Shown: in pieces, positions 44,845-55,194 of the stretch | Numbering within the stretch: the first letter of the stretch is position 1 | Layout of the letters: each line of letters starts with the position of its first letter | From: Tuctoria greenei | Taxonomy: Eukaryota; Streptophyta; Magnoliopsida; Poales; Poaceae | Assembly (NCBI GenBank): GCA_036927565.1 | Contig: JAYESD010000002.1 | Span: 77,809,735 to 77,873,734, forward strand | DNA: 64,000 bases | Reading direction: 5' to 3' | Notes under the pieces: generated by a model | What the model was told of the DNA's origin: nothing | The model's input: only the letters and a program-made list of their open reading frames with translations | Databases searched by the model: none | Program-made: the position numbers and the translations under genes

Positions 44845-45070
44845 AATCTAATGACCCGTATAAATACGCGGCCACGACATCCATCAACTGCATGGATAGA
44901 TGCTTTTGCATTGTCAAAGATATTAAATATCGGAATGTTATTCCATTCATCACTGGGGAGTAAGTTTCATTAAAATCAACTCCGGGTCTCTGCGTAAAAC
45001 CTTGTGCAACCAGCCTTGCTTTATATCTTACCACCTCATTATTTTCATTTTTTTCCAAACAAAAACCCAC
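44391..45070 (-). pseudogene. Element E reverse transcriptase, broken, with an (AT)n expansion
   Basis: 45070 to 44723 holds the RT entry (YKARLVAQGFTQRPGVDF, then QLMDVVAAYLYG), runs into an Ile-Tyr repeat caused by (AT)n, and continues with KVPDG. 44708 to 44412 holds YGLKQSGRMWYNRL and the catalytic YVDD (ISVYVDDLNI). A frameshift near 44715 and a TAG near 44412 break it. Confidence 0.83.
44784..44840. repeat. (AT)n microsatellite inside the RT of element E
   Basis: About 57 bases of alternating AT interrupt the RT coding region between LYGSLDSD and KVPDG, where related elements have only a few residues. Confidence 0.9.
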
Positions 45071-45077
45071 TTGAACC

Positions 45078-46697
45078 CTACTGAAAGGTTCTTGGAGGTG
45101 TATGCATTACTTCGGTAAATACCCTTCTCTTCTTAAGCGATTTAAGCTCAACTTCAATTGCCTCTTTCCATTTGTTCCAGTGTGAGCGTGTCTTACACTC
45201 TACCATAGACTTAGGTTCTGGATCATCTTGGAAATTTTCAGCAATGACAGTTGAGAAGCATAAGTCTGCAATTCTAGTACTACGATTATAAACTTTCCCC
45301 AAACTAGTATAATTAATGGAAATCTCTTCTATCACATTTGACATCTCATGATTTCCCAATACAAGATTGTCGGGATTTTCCCATCTTCTAGTCTCACTTA
45401 TATTGCGCGCTTGAGAACTAGATTGTGGATCATTCACATTCACTTGAGGTTGTACCCCTTTAGTTTTTCTCACAGTCCTAGGTTTTCTTGGAGCTTTCGT
45501 TTTCTCTTTTCTTGATTGCTTTTCTGAAGCAATATTCTTTCTTTTAGGTTCTACCCTCCCCCTCTTCCGTATAGAAGGAGTCAGAGTGGTTTTCTTTGGT
45601 ACCTTCACTCGTTTGGGTGCATTTACCGCGGGATTCCAAGATTTCATAACTCCATTATAATCTGTGAATGCATCTGGCAAATTATTTGCAGCATTCTGCA
45701 TATTTATTATTCTCTGAACTTGAAGTTCAGTCTCTTGTGTATGTGGATCTGAGGATATGATGGATTTATCATACCAATTTATTTCCTGACATTCTGAACT
45801 ATTTTGAAATTCCCCCCCGAATGCTGGGAAATGATCCTCATTAAATATACAGTTAACGTACCTTGCTATGAATAGATCACCAGTCATGGGTTCCAGGTAT
45901 TTTATGATCGAGTGAGAGTGATATCCCACATAAATACCTATCTTTCTATGAGGACCCATTTGTGTACGCTGCGGTGGTGAAATTGGTGCATATACTGCGC
46001 ACCCAAATTTCCTCAGATGGAAAATGCTCGGAGCATTACCACGTAGTAACTGTAGTGAGGAGACACTATGATATGCAGTTGGTCGCAATTGTATTAAGTC
46101 TCCAGCGTGTAAAACTGCATCACCCCAATATGTAATTGGTAAATTACAATTATGTAATAATGGTCTTGCAATCAACTTAATTCTCTTAATAAGTGATTCA
46201 GCCAAACCATTTTGAGTATGTACATATGGTACTGAATGCTGCACTTCAATGCCTTGAGCCATATAATAATCATTGAAAACATTTGAAGTAAACTCTGCAG
46301 CATTATCTAATCTTACAGATTTCAGTCTATGTTCAGGATAATTTGCTTTTAATCTTATGACTTGAGTCATAAATTTAGCAAATGCATGGTTTCGTGTCGA
46401 CAAAAGACACACATGTGACCATCTCGTTGATGCATCTATTAAAACCATAAAGTACCTGAATAGTCCCAATAAGGGTCTTATAGGTCCACAAATATCTCCT
46501 TGAATTCTTTCAAGAAACTTAAGTGGTTATACCTTAATTTTGAGCGGTGAAGGTCTCAAAATTAATTTTCCAGTTGCACAAGCTGTGCACATAAAATCTG
46601 AAGATTTCGGAAATTTGGCTGAATTTAAATTGTGACCATAAGTATTACCTATAATCTTCCTCATCATTCCAACTCCTGCATGTCCAAGTCTTTCATG
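45078..46697 (-). pseudogene. Element E integrase
   Basis: The main frame is 46469 to 45078 with SVRLDNAAEFTS (second catalytic Asp) and GLAESLIKR (catalytic Glu), then the copia C-terminal phrase FGCAVYAPI and a Lys/Arg-rich tail. Upstream of 46469 the zinc domain is readable (CTACATGKL at about 46570) but a TAA near 46530 interrupts it. Confidence 0.85.
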
Positions 46698-47156
46698 TCA
46701 TGTTTTGAATGCATCTACTTCTTGGAAGACTACCTTGTATGTAACATGTGGTACAAGTTGTATGTATGTATAATACAATCCAGACGGTAAGCATGACATT
46801 CTCTCTAGAATATCATAGCTATCACCATTTTTCTTAATAATGTGGAGAAATTCCTCATTATTTTCTTCATGGGTATTTACAAGTAACCCATTCATACGGA
46901 TATCTCTATAGCTTAGCAATGTACGAGTAGAATCGGGATACAAAAGTGCATTCTCGATTGTTACTTGCGTACCCATTGGAAGGACTATAGTAGCACGTCC
47001 AGAGCCTACTATATTTGTATCATGTCCTGTAATGGTTAAAATATTCCCAGTTCTCTTTGTAAGAGTTTGGAAATATTTTGTCTCTCTAAGTATAGTGTTC
47101 GTTGTGCCACTATCCACAAGGCACATTTCTTGTTCCATTGGATTGACTTCAAGTAT
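46698..47156 (-). pseudogene. Element E protease region
   Basis: LVDSGTTNTILRETKYF carries the DSG active site close to the start of the frame. The frame opens next to TTCTTTATAG|ATACTTG on the - strand, an acceptor-like site 160 bases after the gag stop. Confidence 0.78.
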
Positions 47157-47316
47157 CTATAAAGAATAACAACTTTATTCAGTATAGAAAACATACATAC
47201 ATAGATAGTTAAATCTATTTACATAGTATTTACATATCATATGTATAATACATATCACAATCCACAATGTCACTAATATTTACATAGACTCTAGATTAAC
47301 TAAAAATATAGTAAGA

Positions 47317-48337
47317 TTAATGGAGATATTCTTGATCTCCAAACACATCGTTGCTATATTCAACGATCATGTTCTCATCGTCAATGTCATCATTATTTGA
47401 TGGACTTGGCTTTATTTCTTCATCGAGGACTTTTTGCGAAGTTGTAGCCTCATCAGATGCAACATTAAAGTGTGCTTCATATGATCCTTTAGCTTTTCCT
47501 TCTTCTTTGATATATTTCTGATACAAATCAACCAAGTGTTGGGAGGTCTTGCATTTCTTTGCAATATGATTAGGACCACCACATCAGTAGCATTTATAAG
47601 GTTTCTTTCCTTTCCCCTTTTTCTGTCCTTTGGATTTATTCTTCTTGTGCTTATTATTCTTGCCTTTCTTGAACTTACCAACATTTTTAGATGATTTAGA
47701 ATCATTATTCTTTTCTTTACCCTTTGAACCATAGTTAACCTCAGGCAGTGGAGCAGTACCAACGGGACGTTGGTGATGATTTCTTATAGTTAGTTCATCA
47801 TGCTTCTCTGCTTGAAGAAGGTCTTGTATGAGTTCTGAGTAATGTTGATAATTTCTAGCACGGTATTGATGCTTTAAAATCCTGTTTGATGGAAGCATGG
47901 TAGTGAGAGTTTTCTCAATGTTCTCCTCATCAGATGGTTCCTTCTCACAAAACCGTAGTTTAGCACAAATCTTATGAACAACATGATTGTAATCCCCAAT
48001 AGATTTCAAATCTTGTAGGCATAGTTGTATCCAATCATGATTTGCCTCAGGTAGGATTACTGTCGTTTGTTGTTCATATATATTTTGTAAAGCGGTCCAA
48101 AGGACACTTGGTTCTTCTTCCAGTACATACTCTGATTTCAAATCAGGATGTATATGATTCTTTAATATATACAAGGCATTGTATATATATATATGTGTTA
48201 GGCAATTGTTGTTGCCTACTTCCTGGTGGAAGTATTGCCTTAGAAATCTCTCTAAGATTTAAGCTTATCTTGACGTTCATCGCCCATGTAGGATAATTAT
48301 GCCCATCTAGAGCAAGCTCTTCAAATTCACGAGCCAT
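47317..48337 (-). pseudogene. Element E gag, broken
   Basis: ATG at 48337 (MAREFEELALDGHNYPTWA, a copia gag start). A frameshift at about 48175-48195 coincides with a short (TA)n run. The zinc knuckle (CY-x-CGG, then HIAKKC) has a TGA at 47584-47586 where the family has a Trp or similar residue. The same frame then runs to the stop at 47317. Confidence 0.8.
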
Positions 48338-50034
48338 TTATCCTATAATGTTTAACCAAGATTTTATCAGAATCCAAGTTATATTGTGACATACACAAGT
48401 ACATTAGTGATCTTGTGATATTTGAGTGATCAACACTCATTCAATATCATATGTTGTTATCTTTTGATTTCACATCAAATGAAATCTATAATTTCATGTT
48501 TAGTTTTATAATTATGGTTATATAAAATAAACCCCATGAGTTTATAATTTTATGTGTAATTCATCTTTGTAAACTTCATGAGTTTGATGAATTTTGCAAG
48601 AAATAATACATTTCCATGCCTCACATAAAATCATGGTTAAAATATCTTTATTAACCATAATTTCAAATTCCATAAATGGAAAATGACTAAATATTTATAT
48701 AACACCATAATTATAAAATTTACAATATTAAGCTGAAATTTACAGAATTTTAAATGCTAAGTACACACTTAAAGCAAATAAATAAAACTGTACATATAAA
48801 CATCATCCCCATTTGGGCTGTTTTTTTTTCTCTGGTTCAAACGTCCTTTCGGCCTGGCCCACTCGGCCATTTGGTTTGGCCCAGCCGGCCATCCAGCCCA
48901 GCCCATGCAGCATTGTAAAGGGGTCAGGGGGTTAGGGTTATCCCCCCCTTTTCCTCCTCGCTGCCGCAGCTTCCCGAGTCTTCTACCGCCTCCTCGTTTC
49001 TTCCGCCTCGACCCACCTTCTCCCGTGCGATGCCGGCGGCGCCGCACTTTCTCCGGTCCTCCTCCTTCCCCCACCCCTCCCCCCCCCCCCCCCCCTCTCT
49101 TGTCCTCAAGACCGACGAGGGAAGGACCAAGCCCTGAGTTGCTTGGTTTCGCAAGGTGGGCGAAATGGTGAAGGATTCGACCACCGTTTGGGCTCCGAAG
49201 CGGTGGCTTGCTGTTTGTTGCGGTTGGATCCGAAGGATTTGGTGGTTGATTCGTCGATTGGTCGCCGGATCCGGTAACCGTTGCACTTTGTTCATCTTGT
49301 TTTGCACATGTTCTTGGTGCTAGGGGACCGGTAGGGCGTCCTAGTGGCCTGATTTGGATTCTTGCCGTTTTCTTGTATGTCGGTTGCGTGGGTGGTGACT
49401 CCAGCACCGGGATGAAGTCGATCGGATGGTCATCTTCGGCGGCGACGGCCACCACGAGCATGTCGCCTTCTTGTTAAATGACGGTGCCTCGTCGTTTTCG
49501 ACGCCTTCGGTAAGTTCTTCTTCTCCCTCTCCCCTACCCGGTGATGATAACACCGGTCCTTGTGCAACCGGGTATGGGCAATGCCCATACCGTGGATGGC
49601 GTAAGGTTCCTCCCGGCGGCTCCATGGGGAGTTCGCTGGGTCTGAGGGTTCCATGGGCCAATACGCCAGTGAATTTGGGGATGGGGACCTTGGTTGTTTA
49701 TCAACCCTAACCCTAGGGTTCGGGATTTGGTCCATTGCTTGGCTTGATGAACCGGCCCCTGGATTCTCTCCATTCCGGCGAAGTCCAGATCTTCGCCGTC
49801 GCCTATGGTGCCGCCGTCGACTTCTCTGTACTTGATTTTGTCGATTGCCTCTACTGCTTCTTGTTGCAGGGTGTTGCCGACGACGGTTTCGACGATTGCC
49901 ATTTGATGAACCGATTTGGTCCAATACTTGATGAAGATTATTGATCAAAAACTCGGTAAGATCATTCTTCACCATTTTTACCTTCAATTCTTGAAGCCTA
50001 TGAACTCTCTGGTTGAACTACGTGGCTGCTAACA
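48338..50034 (-). other. Element E 5' leader, 1.7 kb, GC-rich in its middle
   Basis: Between the 5' LTR and gag. The part at about 48820-49900 is GC-rich with Arg/Pro/Gly-rich frames on both strands and a C17-type run near 49080-49095. No domain recognised. Such a long leader is unusual for an element with 226 bp LTRs; it could be captured host DNA or an inserted fragment. Confidence 0.55.
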
Positions 50035-50260
50035 TATTATGAAAGTAGTGTAGACAATAGAAGTAGACAAATGTTTTTAGGCAAATGAAAACTTGTTCTT
50101 CTCATTAATCAATCTGTTTCTTATATACATATTCAATGGACAATGACACCTGTTCGGGATGGAACCGCCGGTGCCGATGTGCCTGTTCGGGATGTACCCG
50201 TTGAGAAAGGAGTAACCGCAAATATCTACTGTTCATACGTGTAACTATTTATTCTTAACA
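50035..50260 (-). repeat. Element E 5' LTR
   Basis: Same length as the 3' LTR with about a dozen or more differences by eye. Followed by target copy GCAAG at 50261-50265. Confidence 0.88.
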
Positions 50261-50265
50261 GCAAG

Positions 50266-50897
50266 TAAGGAGAGAGTGCCTGAAGTAATGACAGTCCGGT
50301 GGAGAGAACGCAAGTGAAAGGGTGCAACTAACTCTAGGAATGTGACGTTCAGCTATAGTTAAGTTAGGACAAAAATTTTTTTTGCTAGGAATAATGTTCA
50401 ACTGGGACGGGACAGATGAGTACTTCTGTAGCACAGTAATTGCAAAGAATGAAAAGGTGCAGGCACGAGTCCAAATACCATGGCCCGTACAGACAGACAG
50501 ATTCCTGTTGTCTGCTGATGATGCAGATGTGCCAGTTTGACAGTCGCAGGCAGTTCGTTGCCATCCATACAGGCAGTTCGTATAAATCATATTCTATACT
50601 TCTAATACGTAGACTATAACATTTTTCAACGCTGCCGTTCGAGACCAAAGCAACCTTCCATCGTGAGCCACGTTGTCCACGATGCAACTACTATAAAATG
50701 CTTGGCATTCATACCTGAAGCTAAAGGCCAGAACATGGTCGGCTACTTAGACCCGTTTTATTCTTGCTCCAACTCATCTGGGCTAGCAACTGCTGGTCTG
50801 GTATTCGTGGGCTTGCGATATGTTTAGGCCACTCGTTGAGTTGCACACATGCGAGTAAGGATTGAAGGAACGACGGAAAGAGGCTGAGCTTGCCTAT
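50266..50897. other. Intergenic stretch downstream of element E
   Basis: No gene, RNA or repeat that I can support. Confidence 0.5.
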
Positions 50898-50900
50898 TAA

Positions 50901-51244
50901 GGCTCTCTTTCCATTGAAGGAATAACAAATGAATTTTGAAGGATAAAATTTGTAAATGATTTTTTTATACATAATTATTTAGCTCATAGGAAAAACAAAG
51001 GATAGTTTCCATATGAATGAATTCCTTTGCTAAATTTTGTAGGAAACTTAATATAAGGTTGAACCTCTTTTTTCTTTTCTTGCTCATGTTACAAGTTCCC
51101 TTGTTTTTCCTATGATGCTGCCAAAGAGTTTCTTATCTCAATTCCTATATTTTCAATTCCTATATGATTGCAAAAACATACAATGTCAATTCCTATGTTT
51201 TTTCTATTTCTATGTTTTTCAATTCCTTCAATCTAAATGGAGCC
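50901..51244. mobile_element. Tourist-type MITE (PIF/Harbinger), 344 bp
   Basis: TAA at 50898-50900 and 51245-51247 is the 3 bp duplication. The ends GGCTCTCTTTCCATTGAAGG and CCTTCAATCTAAATGGAGCC are inverted repeats with a few mismatches. AT-rich, no ORF. Confidence 0.82.
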
Positions 51245-51343
51245 TAACAATATCCCTTCTTCAGGCCACAGACGTGGCAGTTTCTCCCCCTAAGAAAAAA
51301 TATCATAATCATTCTCAAATTGCAATCGTTACATCAACTATAA

Positions 51344-52080
51344 TTTATTTTAAATATATTTTTATTCTCGACAGTAATTTAACACACACAGAGAGAGTAC
51401 CGCTTAGAACTGCGCTTGCGATTTGGTAGGCCGAGTCACCGGTTTGCCGGCCCGCCCATAAATTTTCACCGAGTTGCCTTACCTTTAGGGATGAAAACGG
51501 ATCGGATATTTTTCAATCCATCCAGGTATCGGATCCGAAAATATCAGGTTCATATCCATTTTTGTCGGATCTTAATCGAATATGGGTCGGATATCGGATA
51601 TTTGAATTCAGATATTGGATCGGAAATAGTACGGCTTAATATCCGTCCGAACGGTCAGATATCCATATTTCGTTAGATATATTCGAATCTAAATCCGAAT
51701 AATATCTGAATCATTTTTTATTTTAAATATATTTTTATTCTCGACAGTAATTTAACACACACAGAGAGAGTACTACTTAGAACTGCTCCTGCGGTTTGGT
51801 AGGCCGAGTCACCGGTTTGCCGGCTCGCCCAAAAATTTTCACCTAGTTGCCTTACCTTTAGAGATGAAAATGGATTGGATATTTTCTGATCTGTCCGGGT
51901 ATCGGATCCGAAAATATCCGATCCATATCCGTTTTTGTCGGATCTTAATCGGATATGGATCGGATATCAGATATCAGACCAAAAACAGTACGACTTAATA
52001 TCCGTCTAAACGGTCGGATATCCATATTTCGTCGGTTATATTCGAATCTAAATCCGAATAATATTCTAATCATTTTTTTA
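51344..52080. repeat. Tandem duplication, period 373 bp, covering host flank and left end of a hAT-like element
   Basis: 51344-51716 and 51717-52080 align throughout (shared GACAGTAATTTAACACACAC, GTAGGCCGAGTCACCGGTTT, GTTGCCTTACCTTTAG). Both include about 140 bases of DNA outside the element's left terminus plus its first 230 bases. Confidence 0.88.
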
Positions 52081-52843
52081 GCCCATTAACCAATATGGCC
52101 GGCACCCAAACATAAATGTAGAAATCCTATGTGCCCAATGGTGTAAAAACTTTTGTTGGATGTGGGATTCAAACCCAAGACCTTGTACACACAAGGCTAG
52201 GGTCCAACCACTACACCAAACAACCATTGTTTGATATGCATAGAAAACACAGAAATTAAAAGCTAGCAGCATGACACTAGTTTTTCTCTTTATCTATATC
52301 TAATGACGCAACACATATGCTTGGATGAAGCTTCTGCTATTAATAAATTAGGCATATTTTACAATTAAGAATGTAAATTTGTAGATTAAGCTTTTAATTT
52401 ATACATCAAGGTATTATCACATTGTTTTAAATTAAATGGAGATGATTGAATACTTATGATAGCAGTTCATGACCTATGTGTTATGAACTATGTGTATGAA
52501 CTATGAATCATGTGTTAAATTTTAAAATTTTAATTACATGTTGTTTGAAATGATGTGATATGTGAAATATTAATTACATATATTATGTGTGCAAAATATA
52601 TTTATTTTTATTGTCTATTAATTAATGATGTGACATGTGAAATGTTTTTTCCGAAATAAATATTCGAGTCTGTCGGATATCCATAATTTTTTGATCCGAT
52701 GAATCCGTTTTCAATACATCCGACATATCCGATACTAAGTCCGTTCCGACAACATCCGATCCGAATCTGTTTCCGAAATTATTATGTGGGTATAGATATG
52801 AAAAAACATTTTATCGATCAATATCGGTCCGTTTTCATCCCTA
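51486..52843. mobile_element. Non-autonomous hAT-like element with duplicated left end
   Basis: Perfect 8 bp duplications CTTACCTT at 51478-51485 and 52844-52851. The left end TAGGGATGAAAACGGATCGG and right end CCGTTTTCATCCCTA are inverted repeats; TAGGG is a common hAT terminus. The interior has many CGGATATCCG-like subterminal repeats and no transposase. A second, mutated left end (TAGAGATGAAAATGG) stands at 51859, also preceded by CTTACCTT. Confidence 0.85.
52081..52232 (-). mobile_element. Probable tRNA-derived SINE inside the hAT-like element
   Basis: On the - strand: an A-box-like TGGTGTAGTGGTTGG (52204-52218) and a B-box GGGTTTGAATCCC (52164-52176), the pol III promoter of a tRNA, then about 80 bases of body and an A-rich end. 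The cloverleaf is not good enough for a working tRNA. Ends are approximate; the A-run may belong to the duplicated flank. Confidence 0.62.
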
Positions 52844-52851
52844 CTTACCTT

Positions 52852-53222
52852 ACCTAACGACACCATGATCATGGTCAGAATGAAAAAAGCAGCAGGATTT
52901 GGGCATGTACGCAATGTGTAGTAATGTTTTCACGCGTGTCGCGCCCATTTCCGCTTGTCCAGGAACGCGTGCCGTGGCGCGGCGCAAGGACAGCTCGCGT
53001 CCTCACGTCACATCAAAGAGTCCCCAATTCCGGTAGCGCCACGACAAAACACGGCCTGCCCGCCGCTTCAGGCGCCGTCGATCCCGCCCACCGGATGTCC
53101 CGGCGCACTGTGCGGCGCTCGTGGACGTGGTGGAGTCCAGCTTTCAGCAAGCCGTGTGGCGCTGCGTCCACTCGTCAAAGCCGCGTTCCACTTCCACCCG
53201 CAGGAGAAGATCCAACTTGGCG
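52852..53222. other. GC-rich orphan stretch at the edge of the tandem array
   Basis: From about 52930 the DNA becomes GC-rich and open on the + strand in two frames (for example LVKAAFHFHPQEKIQLGV, and VVESSFQQAVWRCVHSS in another). I recognise no family. It may be the cut end of a gene exon or CpG-rich flank. It stops exactly where the array begins. Confidence 0.4.
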
Positions 53223-55194
53223 TAGTGGGTAATGTTAAACTGACCAGCAGAACCCGCTAAGCCCACAAATAAATTATGTGGACAGAGCGGGTGGTAGTGG
53301 GCTGCCCGCGGCCCGTCCCACTTGCAGCCTGAGATTCAATCTGTAAGTGGTGCGGGCCTGTCTGCCAGCCCACTAGGCCCGCCCCACTAAAAACGTGCTA
53401 GTGGGCATAGCGGCAGCCCACATATTTACTATTGGTATAAAGTGGGCTTCGTCGATCAGCCCGCCGGACAATACGACTACGCCGCTCAGGCCCACACAGC
53501 CCACATACGCCCGCAACGCCTGCTCGCTGAAGGAGTCGACACAAAACCCTAGCACCGCTGGCGTCTGGTCTGACTGTTCCCTGTTCGCCGGCGTCCATAA
53601 GCTGCCTCCTCCTCCACGGGAAAGAGCTGACACACCTCCTGAACCCCTATCGTCGAAGAAGTCCGGCACACAACGCCCCATATACGCTCGTGACGGCAGG
53701 AAGCCATATCCATCAGGTCATGTATTCTGTCCCCAGGGTCTTTCTGTTCAATTGGATTGTAACGAAGTGAAGCACTATCCTTAATTGAGATCTGCTAGTT
53801 GGGTTTCTTGGCATGAGTTTTTCAGGAGAGATTTCGTTTTGATTGGGCGCCATTGCAGAGAGATTTACGGCAGAGGACGAGAGAAGTTCCAGACATTCAG
53901 TAAGGGTAAGACGTGCACAATGTCTCGAGCCAGGACATGCAGCTTGTGAGCACCTCCACAATCCCCTCCTCTATTCTTATTTCTATTATTTTTTAGCTTG
54001 GTATTTTTTTGCAGCTGTTACTAGGTCGTGCATCATGCAGAGGTACCAATTAATCGAAGTGGTTCTCTTTATTGCTGTGTTGTTTTGTGTAATATTTTAG
54101 TGTCTTTTTGTATATTGATTGTCTTTCGTTTTGTATATTGTATAATGTAATGCAAGAGTGTGATTGATTCAGTTTGGTAGTAAGATCAGAAAATAACAGC
54201 CGTAAATTAATAAAGCCGTTGGAGATATCTTTGTGCAACCTGTAAGTTGAACTGCCTTAAAGAATTCTACTACAAGAGCTTACTGAGATATGGTTCTTAC
54301 TTCTAACGGCTGCAATACACGTGTTACAATGCTCATAATTTCTTTGTTCACTAGTGTTATTTTCCCATATTTATTGACATATGAAACATTCTTATAACTG
54401 CAATATGCTTCTTGCAACTTAGAATCCTTGTGCAGGGGTAATATATCTGGATACTCAACACTCCACCTACTTGAATATTTCAAAGTTCTAGAAACATCAA
54501 CACTAGAAAAGTACATGCTCAATTGTTGATTAAGCTTGCACAATACTGAGATCTTAGAGTTTAGGTATAGGTAGCAACTGCTGTCCATGTGCTAATCTAA
54601 TGTTTATTATATTATTTGGTGCAGGGTGATAATTAGCTTGTAGCTTCTACTTGTGGATGAAGTGATAAGGGCAGTGAGGAAACCAAGTCCAATACTTTTG
54701 TTGCTCCTAGTTGTGTCACGGCTTCGTTACTCGGCCTTTTATTGCACCTAACCAGAATATTTGACCTATTGCTCCTAGCTGTTACATGGCTCATGTTTTT
54801 TTTTTTGTTTGGTTACTCTGTCTCAGAATTAACCTGTCTAAAATATTTGGTTTGGTTGAAATATTTGAGCTATTCACCCAAAAAATGTAGTTATTCTGGA
54901 GCTCCAACAGCCATCAATATTTGTTTTTTTTGTTTGGTTACTGCCACTTTCTATATGCGCGTGATTATCCAGGTTCAGTTGTCAATTGACATCTTCCTGA
55001 AATGCAATTATTCGTTCAATATTTGTTTTTTTAGTCCAATGCCTAGCTATGAGATATTTTATTCAGAAGCCGTGGCACGCCGCCTGCGGCATCATAGCAG
55101 CAAAGTAGAATGAATAATCAACTGTATCGCCAAGCAGGAGTTCGTGGGCACCCGCCAGCCGTAAAATACATGCCCACTAAGCCCACCAACATTT
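53223..55194 (+). repeat. Array unit 1
   Basis: First copy, next to the unique flank. Its own marks are G-to-T before the T-tract (CATGT for CATGG near 54794) and the longest run (11 T). Confidence 0.93.
53436..53552 (+). promoter_or_regulatory. Promoter-like module in array unit 1 (repeated in each unit)
   Basis: TATAAAG at 53436-53442, several GCCCA/TGGGC motifs around it, and AAACCCTAG (telo-box like) at 53544-53552. The arrangement resembles a plant housekeeping promoter but no transcript evidence exists; motif matches of this length can occur by chance. Confidence 0.35.

Larger units (their letters stand above)
43118..50260 (-). mobile_element. Element E: Ty1/copia retrotransposon, - strand, 226 bp LTRs
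   Basis: Both LTRs are 226 bp (43118-43343 and 50035-50260), and GCAAG is repeated exactly outside them at 43113-43117 and 50261-50265. On the - strand the order is a long leader, gag, protease, integrase, RT and RNase H. Integrase phrases (KSVRLDNAAEFTS, HTQNGLAESLIKRIKL, GIYVGYHS) suggest the Ivana/Oryco branch, tentatively. Several stops and frameshifts make it a dead copy. I could not recognise the usual initiator tRNA-Met primer site next to the 5' LTR. Confidence 0.9.

Noticed and set aside
48769..49987. Arg/Pro-rich - strand frames in the leader of element E
   Set aside because: Low complexity, frames open on both strands, no recognisable domain and no gag start context.
52164..52218. 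tRNA gene on the - strand
   Set aside because: A and B boxes are present but the acceptor and anticodon stems do not form properly; better explained as a SINE head.
53395..53784. 129 aa + strand frame (and 102, 85 and 82 aa frames) repeated in every array unit
   Set aside because: Open only because the units are copies of each other. No family resemblance, overlapping frames on both strands are equally long, and unit 4 has a premature stop in the 129 aa frame (near 59649).
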